Source of the DNA: Natronomonas salina
GTDB lineage: Archaea; Halobacteriota; Halobacteria; Halobacteriales; Haloarculaceae
NCBI RefSeq assembly: GCF_013391105.1
Contig: NZ_CP058335.1
Location: 3,348,001-3,412,000 of the forward strand
Reading direction: 5' to 3'
DNA length: 64,000 bases
This document shows, in pieces, positions 20,291-31,051 of this stretch. Each line of letters begins with the position of its first letter. The first letter of the stretch is position 1. The notes beneath the pieces were generated by a model that searched no databases, was not told the origin of the DNA, and saw only the letters and a list, made by a program, of their open reading frames with translations. Position numbers and translations under genes: made by a program.

Positions 20291-21766
20291 ATGGCCGACT
20301 GGACGGAGAAATATCGCCCGTCGACCCTCTCTGAGGTCCGCGGGAACAACAAGGCCCGCGACGCCCTGAAGGAGTGGGCCGACACGTGGGAGGAACACGG
20401 CGAGGCCGTCATCGTCTACGGCTCGCCGGGGGTCGGGAAGACGTCGGCGGCCCACGCGCTGGCCAACGACATGGGGTGGCCGATCCTGGAGCTGAACGCC
20501 TCCGACGCGCGCACGAAAGACGAGATCGAGCGATTCGCCGGCCGGGCGGCCGCGAACACGACGCTCGGCGGCGACCGCCAGCTCATCATCCTCGACGAGG
20601 CCGACAACCTCCACCAGCACAAAGACCGCGGCGGCGCCGCTGCGATGACGCGGCTCGTCGAGAACGCGACCCAGCCGATCGTCCTCATCGCCAACGACTA
20701 CTACGAGATGTCCTCCGGACTGCGGAGCGCCTGCCGGGACATCGAGTTCAACGACATCCAGCAGCGCTCCATCGTCCCGGTCCTGCGGGACGTCTGCCGC
20801 CAGGAGGGCGTCGAGTTCGACGAGGACGTCCTCCAGCGCATCGCCGAGCAGAACCGCGGGGACCTCCGCGGCGCCATCAAGGACCTGCAGTCCCGCGAGC
20901 GCGACGGCGAGATCCGCGCGGAGGGCAGCGAGGGCTCCCGGGACAAGACCGAGGGCATCTTCTCGTTCCTCGACGCCGTCCTGAAGGAGGAGTCAGCCGA
21001 GGAGGCGCTGCAGACCGCCTACGCCGTCGACGAGACGCCCGACGACCTGCTGCAGTGGATCGAGGACAAAGTCCCGAAGGTCTACGAGGGCGACGAGCTG
21101 GCCGACGCCTACGAGTACCTCGCGAACGCCGACGTTTGGCTGGGCCGGGTGCGAGCGACCCAGAACTACAGCTACTGGCGCTACGCGACCGACAACGTCG
21201 CCGCTGGCGTCGCGGCCGTCCGCCAGCGGGACCGCGGCGGCTGGACGCGCTACGGCGGCGCGCCCTACCGCTCCTCGCGGAACGCGACGCGGGACTACAT
21301 CGCCACGCAGATCGCCGAGAAGGCGGGCGTCTCGACGGCGACGGCCCGGCGGGAGATCATGCCCTACCTCGCGGCGATGACCCACCACTGCCGGAACCGC
21401 GAGCTGACGATCCGGATGGTCGCCCGCTACGAGCTCGAGGCCGAGCACGTCTCCTTCATCACGGGGTCGGGGAAGACGACGAACAAGGTCCAAGGCATCG
21501 TCGAGGAGGCCGAGGAGCGGAGGGAACAGGCCGCCGTCGACCACTCGGGGGGCGCGTTCGCGGCGGTGGAGGCTGAAGCGGCCGATGGAGAGGGTGACGG
21601 CGACGACTCCGAGGACGGCGCCGGCACGCTCTCGGACTTCGGCGCGTCGGGCGGCGAGAGCGGCGAGAGAACGGCGGACGACGACTCCGACGATCGGTCG
21701 ACCGAGGAACGCGCCGAGGAGGCCGACTCCGACGACGGCCAGGCCGGCCTCTCCGACTTCACGTAA
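20291..21766 (+). CDS. rfcL: Replication factor C large subunit RfcL
   Basis: This 491-residue clamp loader AAA+ subunit has Walker A GSPGVGKT (44-51), Walker B LIILDEAD (98-105) and a sensor 1 IANDY. The clamp-loader C-terminal domain spans to about residue 400. The last 90 residues are acidic and end in QAGLSDFT, a good PIP-box match for binding PCNA. RfcL acts with RfcS to load the sliding clamp. A CTCTAAACG box about 27 nt before the ATG supports the start. Confidence 0.95.
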   Translation: MADWTEKYRPSTLSEVRGNNKARDALKEWADTWEEHGEAVIVYGSPGVGKTSAAHALANDMGWPILELNASDARTKDEIERFAGRAAANTTLGGDRQLIILDEADNLHQHKDRGGAAAMTRLVENATQPIVLIANDYYEMSSGLRSACRDIEFNDIQQRSIVPVLRDVCRQEGVEFDEDVLQRIAEQNRGDLRGAIKDLQSRERDGEIRAEGSEGSRDKTEGIFSFLDAVLKEESAEEALQTAYAVDETPDDLLQWIEDKVPKVYEGDELADAYEYLANADVWLGRVRATQNYSYWRYATDNVAAGVAAVRQRDRGGWTRYGGAPYRSSRNATRDYIATQIAEKAGVSTATARREIMPYLAAMTHHCRNRELTIRMVARYELEAEHVSFITGSGKTTNKVQGIVEEAEERREQAAVDHSGGAFAAVEAEAADGEGDGDDSEDGAGTLSDFGASGGESGERTADDDSDDRSTEERAEEADSDDGQAGLSDFT

Positions 21767-21793
21767 TCGGGTACCGCGGACGCCCCCGGTGTC

Positions 21794-22816
21794 TCAGTCC
21801 CGGCCCGAGCTGCTCCCGACGCCCGGGATCGCGAGGGACGATTCGAGTTTCCCCATCGCCAGCGCCGTCGTCAGCACGAGCGCGAGGTAGAACACCGCCA
21901 CGACGACGTAGATGTCCGTGTACCGGAACGTGTCGGAGCCGACGTCGCGGGCGCGCCGGAACAGCTCGGGGACCGTGATGAACGCCGCCAGCGAGGAGTA
22001 CTTGATGAGGTAGATGAACTCGTTAGTCCAGCCGGGGATGGCGAAGCGGAGCCCCTGCGGCAGCACGACGTGGCGGATGCCCTGCAGCTTCGTGAGCCCG
22101 ACCGAGCGGGCCGCCGTCAGCTGGCCGGGGTCGACCGACTGCAGCGCAGCGCGGATGTACTCCGCCTGGTACGCCGAGGAGTTGATGGTGAAGCCCACGA
22201 CGGCGACGAAGATTGCGGCCTGCGGGACCGCGCCTTCGCCGACGAACCCGAAGTCGTTGAAGATGCTGCCGAGCGGCAGCCCGAAGTACAGGAAGAACAG
22301 CTGGGCGAGCAGGGGGGTCCCGCGGATGAGCTCGGTGTACGCCAGCGAGACGCCGCGGACCAGTGGCCCGCCGTAGACCCGCGCGACCGACAGCGGGACG
22401 GCGATGACGAGGCCGAACAGCATCGACAGCAGCGTCAGGTAGACGGTGATGAACGCGCCCGCGGCGAGTTGCGGGCCGGTCGTCGTCGCGAACCCGGCGA
22501 GGTCGAACAGCCAGGCGAGCCACTCGACCGGGAGGCCGACCGGTCCGAGGGCGTCGGCGACGCCGCCGAGCGTCGCAGCGACGGACTCGAACGGACCCGC
22601 CGGGATCCACGGTTCGCGGAACCGGACGCCCCGCTCGGACTGAACGAGGTCCGGGAAGCCGACGGCGGTGAAGAGCCGGTCGACCAGCGTGTTGTGGTAG
22701 GCCCACCGGAGGAGCAGCCACGTCCAGAAGACGACGCCGACGGCGCCGACGACGAGCCGTCGCCTGCCGGGCAGGTCGCCGACGGCGCTGCCGCGCGTCT
22801 CCTCGGCGGTCGTCAT
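21794..22816 (-). CDS. Polar amino-acid ABC transporter permease, downstream copy
   Basis: This 340-residue permease of the HisM/GlnP type has several membrane segments, a long periplasmic loop after the first and the docking loop SVDPGQLTAARSVGLTKLQGIRHV. The start ATG 22816 overlaps the end of the ATPase gene by four bases. It is the last gene of a five-gene operon on the minus strand. Family assignment is firm; the amino acid carried is unknown. Confidence 0.92.
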   Translation of the reverse strand: MTTAEETRGSAVGDLPGRRRLVVGAVGVVFWTWLLLRWAYHNTLVDRLFTAVGFPDLVQSERGVRFREPWIPAGPFESVAATLGGVADALGPVGLPVEWLAWLFDLAGFATTTGPQLAAGAFITVYLTLLSMLFGLVIAVPLSVARVYGGPLVRGVSLAYTELIRGTPLLAQLFFLYFGLPLGSIFNDFGFVGEGAVPQAAIFVAVVGFTINSSAYQAEYIRAALQSVDPGQLTAARSVGLTKLQGIRHVVLPQGLRFAIPGWTNEFIYLIKYSSLAAFITVPELFRRARDVGSDTFRYTDIYVVVAVFYLALVLTTALAMGKLESSLAIPGVGSSSGRD

Positions 22817-23547
22817 CGGTTCAGGTCGGTGAGTTCACCGAGGAACGCCCGTGTGCGGTCGTGCTCGGGGTTCTCGAAGAGCTGTTCGGGCGGGCCGCGT
22901 TCGACGACGCGACCGGCGTCGAGGAACGTGATCGTCGAGGCCGCCGACCGCGCGAAGCCCATCTCGTGGGTGACACAGAGCATCGTCATCCCCTCCGCGG
23001 CCAGGTCGCGCATCACCTCGAGGACCTCGCCGATGAGCTCTGGGTCGAGCGCGCTGGTCGGCTCGTCGAAGAGGATGAGCTCTGGGTCCATCGCGAGCGC
23101 GCGGGCGATGCCGACGCGCTGCTTCTGGCCGCCGGAGAGCTCGGCGGGGTAGGAGTCCGCCTGGTCGGCGAGCCCGACGCGAGCGAGGTAGTCGTCGGCC
23201 TTCGCCCGGGCTTCCTCCGTCGAGAGGCCGAGGACCTCGGTCAGTCCGAGCGTGACGTTCCCGCGGGCGGTGCGGTGGGCGAAGAGGTTGAAGTCCTGGA
23301 ACACCATCCCGACGCGGCGCCGGAGGTCGTTCTCGTCGATGCCGTGGATCTCCTCGCCGTCGAGGTATATCGCGCCGTCGTCGATCTCCGTGAGGCGGTT
23401 GACGCAGCGCAGCAGCGTCGACTTGCCCGACCCCGACGGGCCGACGACCACTTCGACGTCCTGTCGCTGCATCTCGAAGCTGACGTCGCGCAGTACCTCC
23501 TCGTCGCCGTAGGACTTGTCGACGTTCTCGACGTTGAGTAGCGTCAT
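22813..23547 (-). CDS. glnQ: Polar amino-acid ABC transporter ATP-binding protein
   Basis: This 244-residue ABC ATPase has Walker A GPSGSGKST, signature LSGGQKQR, Walker B LILFDEPTSALDPE and the switch His in VTHEMGFA. It is closest in pattern to GlnQ/HisP. The frame runs much further upstream, but the true start MTLLNVENVDKSYG overlaps the upstream permease gene by four bases. It energises import together with the permeases on both sides. Confidence 0.94.
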   Translation of the reverse strand: MTLLNVENVDKSYGDEEVLRDVSFEMQRQDVEVVVGPSGSGKSTLLRCVNRLTEIDDGAIYLDGEEIHGIDENDLRRRVGMVFQDFNLFAHRTARGNVTLGLTEVLGLSTEEARAKADDYLARVGLADQADSYPAELSGGQKQRVGIARALAMDPELILFDEPTSALDPELIGEVLEVMRDLAAEGMTMLCVTHEMGFARSAASTITFLDAGRVVERGPPEQLFENPEHDRTRAFLGELTDLNR

Positions 23548-24269
23548 TCGGTTCCTCCTGGGACGGCATAGACGTCCTCGAGGTGGTCGAGCGCGCGGTT
23601 CGTCGCGAAGGTGAGCACGAAGTAGATCGCGCTGATCGCGAGGATGACCTCCACGGCCGCAGTGTCGCGGCCGGGCTGGAGGTAGAGGTTCTCGGCGCGG
23701 GTGAGCAGCTCCGCCAGTCCGATGGCGAAGGCGACGCTCGTGTCCTTGAGGACGATGGTGAACTCGTTCTGGAAGCCCGGCACGGAGCGCCGGATCGCCT
23801 GCGGGAAGACGATGTGGCGGATGGCCTGCAGCTTGCTCAGCCCGACCGAGCGGGCGGCCTCCATCTGGCCCTCGCCGATGGACTGGATGGCGCCGCGGAA
23901 CACCTGCGCCTGGTAGGCGCCGCTGCGCAACCCGAGCGCCAGCGTCGCCGAGACGAACACCCCCAGCTGGAAGAGCTCCTGGTCGAGCACCTCGACCGTC
24001 CACAGCCGCGGGATCGGGAGCCCGAAGTGGAACAGGAAGATCAGGACCACGATCGGCGTTCCGCGCAGGAGCACGCCGACGGTGCTGACGAGGTCGCGCA
24101 GCCAGCCCGAGCCGTACACCTCGATCGCGCCGGCCGGGAAGCCGGCGAGGAAGCCGAGGGTGAGGCTCGAGAGCGTCAGCAGGATGGTGACGACCGTCCC
24201 GAACAGCAGGTACTCGGCGTTGTCGAAGATGAACTGCCAGTCGGCCGACTGCAGCGGGACGGGATCCAT
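23544..24269 (-). CDS. Polar amino-acid ABC transporter permease, upstream copy
   Basis: This 241-residue permease of the HisM family has five to six hydrophobic segments and the docking loop SIGEGQMEAARSVGLSKLQAIRHI, nearly the same as in the permease at 21794. The pair probably forms a heterodimer around the single ATPase. The gene is 9 bases from the upstream binding-protein gene. Confidence 0.93.
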   Translation of the reverse strand: MDPVPLQSADWQFIFDNAEYLLFGTVVTILLTLSSLTLGFLAGFPAGAIEVYGSGWLRDLVSTVGVLLRGTPIVVLIFLFHFGLPIPRLWTVEVLDQELFQLGVFVSATLALGLRSGAYQAQVFRGAIQSIGEGQMEAARSVGLSKLQAIRHIVFPQAIRRSVPGFQNEFTIVLKDTSVAFAIGLAELLTRAENLYLQPGRDTAAVEVILAISAIYFVLTFATNRALDHLEDVYAVPGGTE

Positions 24270-24278
24270 CGGCTCGCG

Positions 24279-25121
24279 TTACTCGTCGGACTGGTCGAAG
24301 TACTTCGAGACGAGCTCCTCGTAGGTGCCGTCCTCCTGGACCTCGGCGAGCGCGTCGTTGACGTCCTGGATTCGGTCGTCGTCCTGCCGCATGCCCAGGC
24401 CGTACTCCTCGCCGGTCTCGATGGTGAAGGCGACCTCGACGTCCCGGCTGTCAGAGAAGTTGTTGGCGACCGGGATGTCGATGACGATGGCGTCGACGTT
24501 CCCGTTCTCGAGGTCCTGGACCGCGAGCGTGTAGTTGTCGTACTGGCGGTAGTCGCCCTCGTCGACGACGCCCTCCTCGATGAGGCGATCGACCTCGTCC
24601 TCGCCGGTGGTGCTCGACTGGGCGCCGACGACACGGCCCTCGAGGTCGGACTCCGCCTCGGGCTGGAAGTCGCCGCCCGACGGGACCAGCACGGCCTGGT
24701 TGGCCTCGTAGTAGGGGTCGGTGAAGGCGATCTGCTGGGCGCGCTCCTCGTTGATCGTCATCGCGGCTGCGACGAGGTCGAGCTCCTCGTTGAGCAGCGA
24801 CGGTGTGAGGGACTCGAACTCGATGTCGACCCAGTCGCCGACCTCGTAGCCGGCGCGAGTGATGACCTCCTCGGCGAGCTCGATGTCGAATCCGACCAGT
24901 TCGCCGTTCTCGGTGTACTCGAACGGGGGGAAGCCGGACGCGGTCCCCGGGACGATGACCTCGGTGCCGTCGCCGTCCCCGTTGCCGCTCTCGTTCCCGT
25001 TCCCGTTCCCGGTACCGTCCCCGTCGCCGTTGCCGCCGAGACAGCCGGCGACACCCGTAACCCCTGCGGCGCCGACCGTCGCGAGGTAGGCGCGACGGTT
25101 CATGTCGGATTCACTCGTCAT
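24279..25121 (-). CDS. Amino-acid-binding lipoprotein 1
   Basis: This 280-residue binding protein has a Tat signal NRRAYLATVGAAG and lipobox VAGC, then a Gly/Asn/Asp-rich linker. The mature part is a family 3 solute-binding protein: FPPFEYTENGELVGFDIELAEE, LNEELDLVAAAMTIN, DPYYEANQAVLVP. It should deliver an amino acid to the permeases encoded downstream. ATG 25121 is preferred to 25103 by the TTTAA box at 25147-25151. Confidence 0.93.
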   Translation of the reverse strand: MTSESDMNRRAYLATVGAAGVTGVAGCLGGNGDGDGTGNGNGNESGNGDGDGTEVIVPGTASGFPPFEYTENGELVGFDIELAEEVITRAGYEVGDWVDIEFESLTPSLLNEELDLVAAAMTINEERAQQIAFTDPYYEANQAVLVPSGGDFQPEAESDLEGRVVGAQSSTTGEDEVDRLIEEGVVDEGDYRQYDNYTLAVQDLENGNVDAIVIDIPVANNFSDSRDVEVAFTIETGEEYGLGMRQDDDRIQDVNDALAEVQEDGTYEELVSKYFDQSDE

Positions 25122-25144
25122 AGGGATGTGGTTGTCAGAGACCT

Positions 25145-25158
25145 GTTTTAACGTTTCG
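25145..25158 (-). promoter_or_regulatory. Shared promoter motif, copy 1
   Basis: GTTTTAACGTTTCG (plus strand) lies about 26-35 nt upstream of the binding-protein gene on the minus strand. The 12-base core TTTAACGTTTCG recurs at 26257-26268 before the other binding-protein gene. It probably contains TATA plus an upstream BRE-like part. Confidence 0.55.
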
Positions 25159-25292
25159 AACGTCGGCCGAGGGAACCACTCGAAATCCGGCCGTTCGGTG
25201 GACGGACGGCCACGGGACTCGCGAGCAGGAGCACGGATGGGAGCCGAGGGTCGCGGAGGGCCCGGGATTCCCCCGGAACCGGCCGGTCCGAC

Positions 25293-26231
25293 CTACTCGT
25301 TGATCTCGGTGGATTGGTTGTTCCCGTTAGTTTCGTTGTTCTCGGTGGTTTGGTTGCTCCCGTTAGTTTCGTTGTTCTGGCCTGTTTCGCCGTTCTCGCC
25401 GAGGTACTCGGCGACGAGCTCCTCGAAGGTGCCGTCGTCCATCATCTCCGAGAGGGCCGCGTCGACGTCCTCGAGGCGGTCGTCGTCGGTACGCATCGCC
25501 AGCGCGTATTCCTCGCCGGTCTCGATGATGAACGCGACCTCGAGGTCGACCCCGTCGGTCACGGCCTCGCCGACGGTGAGGTCGGCGACGACGGCGTCGA
25601 GGGTCTCGTCGGAGAGGGCCTCGACGGCGTTCGTGAAGTCGACGAACGGCCGGTAGTCGTCCTCGGTGAGGACCTCCTCCTCGATGAGGCGCTCGACCTC
25701 GGCCTCGCTCGTCGTGGCGGCCTGTGCGCCGACGAACAGCCCCTCGAGGTCGGACTCGTCTGCGGGTTGCTCCCCGCTCGAACGGACCAGGACCGCCTGG
25801 TCGGTCTCGTAGTACGGCGCCGAGAAGGCGACCTCCTCCTCGCGGCCGAGGCTGGTCGACATCGCGGCGGCGACCAGGTCGAACTGGTCGGCGTTCAGCT
25901 CCTGGACGAGCGCCTCGAAGCGGATGTCTGCCCAAGTGCCGATCTCGTAGCCGGCGCGCTCGACGACCGTCTCCGCGAGGTCGACGTCGACGCCGACGAG
26001 CGCGCCCTCCTCGAGCGTCGCGAACGGGGGGAAATCCCCGGCGGTCGCGAGGCGGATGACGTCCTCGCCGCTCGGCCCGCCGTCGTCGGGGGTCCCGGTC
26101 CCGTCGTCGGTCCCCGTGTCGTCGTCGTTCCCGTTCCCCCCGTCGCCCGGGCAGCCGGCGAGTCCCGCGACCCCCGCCGCGCCGACCGTCGCGAGATAGG
26201 TGCGACGGTCGACGTCGAAGTCTCTGGCCAT
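25293..26231 (-). CDS. Amino-acid-binding lipoprotein 2 with sequon-rich tail
   Basis: This 312-residue protein is a paralogue of the one at 24279, with the Tat signal DRRTYLATVGAAG, lipobox and family 3 core (FPPFATLEEGALVGVDVDLAE, LNADQFDLVAAAMS). Its last 40 residues are unusual: a 36-base DNA repeat (25304-25339 and 25340-25375) encodes Asn/Thr-rich units with several N-X-S/T sequons. ATG 26231 is chosen; an upstream TTG is in frame. Two binding proteins sharing one transporter suggests two ligand ranges. Confidence 0.9.
   Translation of the reverse strand: MARDFDVDRRTYLATVGAAGVAGLAGCPGDGGNGNDDDTGTDDGTGTPDDGGPSGEDVIRLATAGDFPPFATLEEGALVGVDVDLAETVVERAGYEIGTWADIRFEALVQELNADQFDLVAAAMSTSLGREEEVAFSAPYYETDQAVLVRSSGEQPADESDLEGLFVGAQAATTSEAEVERLIEEEVLTEDDYRPFVDFTNAVEALSDETLDAVVADLTVGEAVTDGVDLEVAFIIETGEEYALAMRTDDDRLEDVDAALSEMMDDGTFEELVAEYLGENGETGQNNETNGSNQTTENNETNGNNQSTEINE
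25304..25375 (-). repeat. 36-bp tandem repeat, two copies, within binding-protein gene
   Basis: TCTCGGTGG...TTCGTTGT is present twice in direct contact, differing at two or three bases. It encodes the Asn/Thr-rich tail of binding protein 2. Such units can expand or shrink by slippage. Confidence 0.85.
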
Positions 26232-26254
26232 GGACAATCAGTTGGGTGACATCC

Positions 26255-26268
26255 GATTTAACGTTTCG
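26255..26268 (-). promoter_or_regulatory. Shared promoter motif, copy 2
   Basis: GATTTAACGTTTCG (plus strand) sits 24-37 nt before ATG 26231. It matches the element before the other binding-protein gene in 12 of 12 core bases, so both binding proteins may respond to the same factor. Confidence 0.55.
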
Positions 26269-26349
26269 GCGAGAATGGGGGCGACGCGGCGAAATCGGCG
26301 GGGACGTCGCGGCCGCCCCGGAACCGCCCGTCTGGACGCCGATGACGGC

Positions 26350-26415
26350 TCAGTAGCCGTTCGACTGGGCGTCGACGACAGCGACGCCCGCGAGATTGAC
26401 GATGTCCTCGACTTC
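26350..26415 (-). pseudogene. Duplicated 3' tail of the malic enzyme gene
   Basis: These 66 bases match the last 66 bases of the malic enzyme gene (26527-26592) at 62 positions. On the minus strand they still encode VEDIVNLAGVAVVDAQSNGY and a stop. No matching sequence precedes them, so this is a cut-off duplicate. The palindromic element at 26420-26497 lies between the two copies. Confidence 0.82.
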
Positions 26416-26419
26416 CACC

Positions 26420-26497
26420 TTTTTGCGCCTCGAGGTCACTGCCTCGTGGCGCTCCTTCCAGTCGCGCCACGCTCCCGCTCCCCGCTCGGCGCAAAAA
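26420..26497. repeat. Nested-palindrome intergenic element, copy B
   Basis: TTTTTGCGCC (26420-26429) pairs with GGCGCAAAAA (26488-26497), and an inner perfect stem GTGGCGC/GCGCCAC lies at 26446-26452 and 26464-26470. It is followed by CGTGGGCGAAAAA, like copy A at 10851. The same outer and inner plan in unrelated inner sequences suggests a structured, dispersed element, not chance. Confidence 0.7.
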
Positions 26498-26526
26498 CGT
26501 GGGCGAAAAAGGTCGTTGGACGAGTG

Positions 26527-28785
<2,259 letters not shown>

Positions 28786-28932
28786 AGAGGTATCCCGTCC
28801 ACGTTCCCCAAAAAGCTACCCAACGTGGCGGCGCTGGCAGAGCTTGCCCGAACCTCGCGTCGGGCGAGCGGCGACGAGTCTCGGCCGCCCGCTTTCGCGG
28901 GCTATATACTCACGCGGTCCCGACTGGCGCGC

Positions 28933-29769
28933 ATGAACTTCCGCCGGCTCCTGCTCGTGACCACCGTCTCGACGGCGCTGACGGCGCTGCTGGGCGTGTT
29001 CACCGCCTCCACCGGCGCGGGGCTGACCTGCGAGGCACGGTGGCCGCTCTGCGACGGCGCCGTCTTCGGGCTGTTCCCCGCGAACTTCATGTCGTTCATT
29101 GAGTGGTCCCACCGCCTGGTGGCGATGATCACGGGCGTCCTCATCGTCGGCTCCGCCGTCGCTGCCTGGCGCGGCGGCCACCAGCGCCGCGTCCGGTTCG
29201 CGACGGTCGGCGCCCTCCTGCTCACGCCGCTGCAGATCGTCTTCGGGGCGTTCACGGTCCTCGTCCACGAGTTCGTCTTCGGCTACTCCATCGTCGTCCT
29301 GACGCTGCACTTCGCGCTCGCGGCGCTCATCCTCGCGCTGCTGGTCGCGGCGACGGTGTGGGCCTACGCCGCCGCGGGGGCCGTCTCGCTGGACCGCGTC
29401 GAGCGCGCGGGCGGCGCCGCCCTCCTCGGCTTCCCGCTGCTGGTGGCGCTCACGCCGCGACTGTTCCTCGACTTCGGGGAGGTCGCCCAGCTCCTCTACT
29501 ACGGGTTCGGGTTCGCGGTGTTCTCGGCGCTGTGCGTCGTCGCGCTGTGGGGCCGGGAGCTCGGCGCCCGCGGCGTCTCCGCAGCCGGCAGCCTCGGGGC
29601 GGTGCTCATCGTCGCCCAGCTCGTCGTCACGCGGCGCGCCTTCGGCAGCGAGGGCCAACTGGTCATCCTCGGGCTGTCCTTCGCCGCGTTCGCGTTGACG
29701 TTCGTCGCCGTCTGGCGGACGCGGTCGCTGAGCCGTCGGCCCTCCGGCGCGTCCCCGACCGGTGACTGA
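28933..29769 (+). CDS. ctaA: COX15/CtaA-family heme A synthase
   Basis: This 278-residue polytopic protein has eight hydrophobic segments in two four-helix halves. Heme ligands are plausible in FIEWSHRLVAM and in a later LTLHFALA segment. Two Cys (LTCEARWPLC) in the first outer loop match the loop pair of CtaA. It would oxidise heme O to heme A for terminal oxidases. The start ATG 28933 follows GCTATATACTC, a good TATA element, 28 nt upstream. Confidence 0.88.
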   Translation: MNFRRLLLVTTVSTALTALLGVFTASTGAGLTCEARWPLCDGAVFGLFPANFMSFIEWSHRLVAMITGVLIVGSAVAAWRGGHQRRVRFATVGALLLTPLQIVFGAFTVLVHEFVFGYSIVVLTLHFALAALILALLVAATVWAYAAAGAVSLDRVERAGGAALLGFPLLVALTPRLFLDFGEVAQLLYYGFGFAVFSALCVVALWGRELGARGVSAAGSLGAVLIVAQLVVTRRAFGSEGQLVILGLSFAAFALTFVAVWRTRSLSRRPSGASPTGD

Positions 29770-29810
29770 AAAACTGGTGTGGGTGGGACCTCCACTCGCC
29801 CCGCTCTCGA

Positions 29811-30614
29811 TCAACAGCCGCCGTCGTCTGAATCGTCTCCGTTCTCGGCATCGCCTCCATCCTCCCCGTTCTCGTCGTCCTGAACGATGAAGTCGGACGC
29901 GATGTCCAGGACCTCGGCTCGCGACAGGGGGTCGTCGTAGGCCTCGGGGAAGCCGCTCTCGCCGTTGAGCACGTTCACGAACGAGGCGTGCCTGGCCTCG
30001 ACGCTGTGGATGCTGAGCGCCGGCGGCACGACGTCAGCGTTCTCGATCGACGGTGCGGCCCCGGCGTACGCCGCGACGCCCGTGTTCTCGAGGGCCATCG
30101 CCGTCTCGAGGAACGCGTCGGCGTCCTGGGTCGCCCCGCCGAAGTCGAACGTCGGCGCCTCGACGGGGTCGCCGCCGAGGTCCCCCACGACCGCCGTCAG
30201 GGTGTCGACGTGGGCCACCTCGTGGTCGCGGATCGTCTCCAGTTCGTCGACGACGCGGTCGACGACCGGTCCGTCGAAGTCCCCGAGTGCCTCGGAATTG
30301 TGGATGGCGTCGTCATCGAGGTTGTCGAGCGCCTCGTTGTAGAACTCCGCCTCGAGGTGCTCCAGCGTCAGCGCGTAGTTCAGGATCTCGAGGTCGTCCT
30401 CGAACTCGCCCTCGGTGGCGTTACCTTGCGGCGGCGCCTCGGGGGCCTCGCCTCCGTCCTCGTCGTCCTGGGCGAACGCCCCGGTGGCGAAGGTGCTCCC
30501 GAGAGCGACCCCGCCGAGTGCTCCGGCCGACCCCGCCATGAACCGCCGTCGCGTGTTGCTTGTCTCCGCCCCATCCTGCTCCGTGCCGTCTCCGCTGTTG
30601 GTATCGAACCTCAC
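29811..30614 (-). CDS. Tat-exported ferritin-like domain protein
   Basis: This 267-residue protein has a Tat signal (NTRRRFMAGSAGALGG) ending in an A-x-A type cleavage region (ATGAFAQDD). The mature domain has diiron-type helices: LNYALTLEHLEAEFYNEAL and IRDHEVAHVDTL, with Glu and His placed as in Ferritin_2 proteins (PF13668). The substrate or function is unknown. Its start is GTG 30614, overlapping the stop of a short upstream frame. The acidic C-terminus ends in Gly-Gly-Cys. Confidence 0.85.
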   Translation of the reverse strand: MRFDTNSGDGTEQDGAETSNTRRRFMAGSAGALGGVALGSTFATGAFAQDDEDGGEAPEAPPQGNATEGEFEDDLEILNYALTLEHLEAEFYNEALDNLDDDAIHNSEALGDFDGPVVDRVVDELETIRDHEVAHVDTLTAVVGDLGGDPVEAPTFDFGGATQDADAFLETAMALENTGVAAYAGAAPSIENADVVPPALSIHSVEARHASFVNVLNGESGFPEAYDDPLSRAEVLDIASDFIVQDDENGEDGGDAENGDDSDDGGC

Positions 30615-30787
30615 AGTCGGGCGTCGAACTCCTCGTCATTCGTTATTCGATACCGTCGAACGTCAGGGAGAACGTACAGGACGTTGTCACTCGTGTCTGC
30701 ACAGGAAATACAAATCTCGGGAGGGTAGCCGCCTCCTGAGGGCTTACCCGCCCGTAACTGTAACTCGAATGGAAGGTCGTGCGACAC
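30611..30787 (-). CDS. Possible small protein upstream of the ferritin-like gene
   Basis: A 58-codon frame starting at GTG 30787 ends at a TGA overlapping the ferritin-like gene's GTG (TGTGA), as in translationally coupled genes. It reads SHDLPFELQLRAG and later VLPDVRRYRITNDEEFD, with CISC in between. The frame is not low-complexity. No family is recognised; it could also be untranslated leader. Confidence 0.3.
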   Translation of the reverse strand: MSHDLPFELQLRAGKPSGGGYPPEICISCADTSDNVLYVLPDVRRYRITNDEEFDARL

Positions 30788-31051
30788 GCACGATCGTCTC
30801 GAACGCCGATCGGGCCCTCGGTCCAGAGGTGATGGTGGCTCGGCCCCCGATATCGGCATATCGTACCGGAGAGGCCGAATAACGGGATATCCCGCGTCGG
30901 CGTAAACGGGGCCTCGATCCGAGCGAAATAGTGGCGCGCGCTAACAAAGAACACGAATCCGTCGACCACCTACCGCCGAAAGCCACGATTTCCGTCACCT
31001 CGGCGCCGGGGTCCGGCGTAGATTTATCCGCCTGCCGGCCCACTTTCGACC
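30788..31051. promoter_or_regulatory. Intergenic region with paired GATATC palindromes
   Basis: Two perfect palindromes, CCGATATCGG (30847-30856) and CGGGATATCCCG (30883-30894), are centred 37 bases apart. GATTTATCC about 28 nt before the gene at 31052 is its TATA box. The palindromes lie roughly midway between the divergent genes and could bind a dimeric regulator (inference). Confidence 0.4.

Noticed and set aside
25304-25375. CRISPR-like 36-base repeats
   Set aside because: The two copies touch without a spacer and encode the protein tail in frame.
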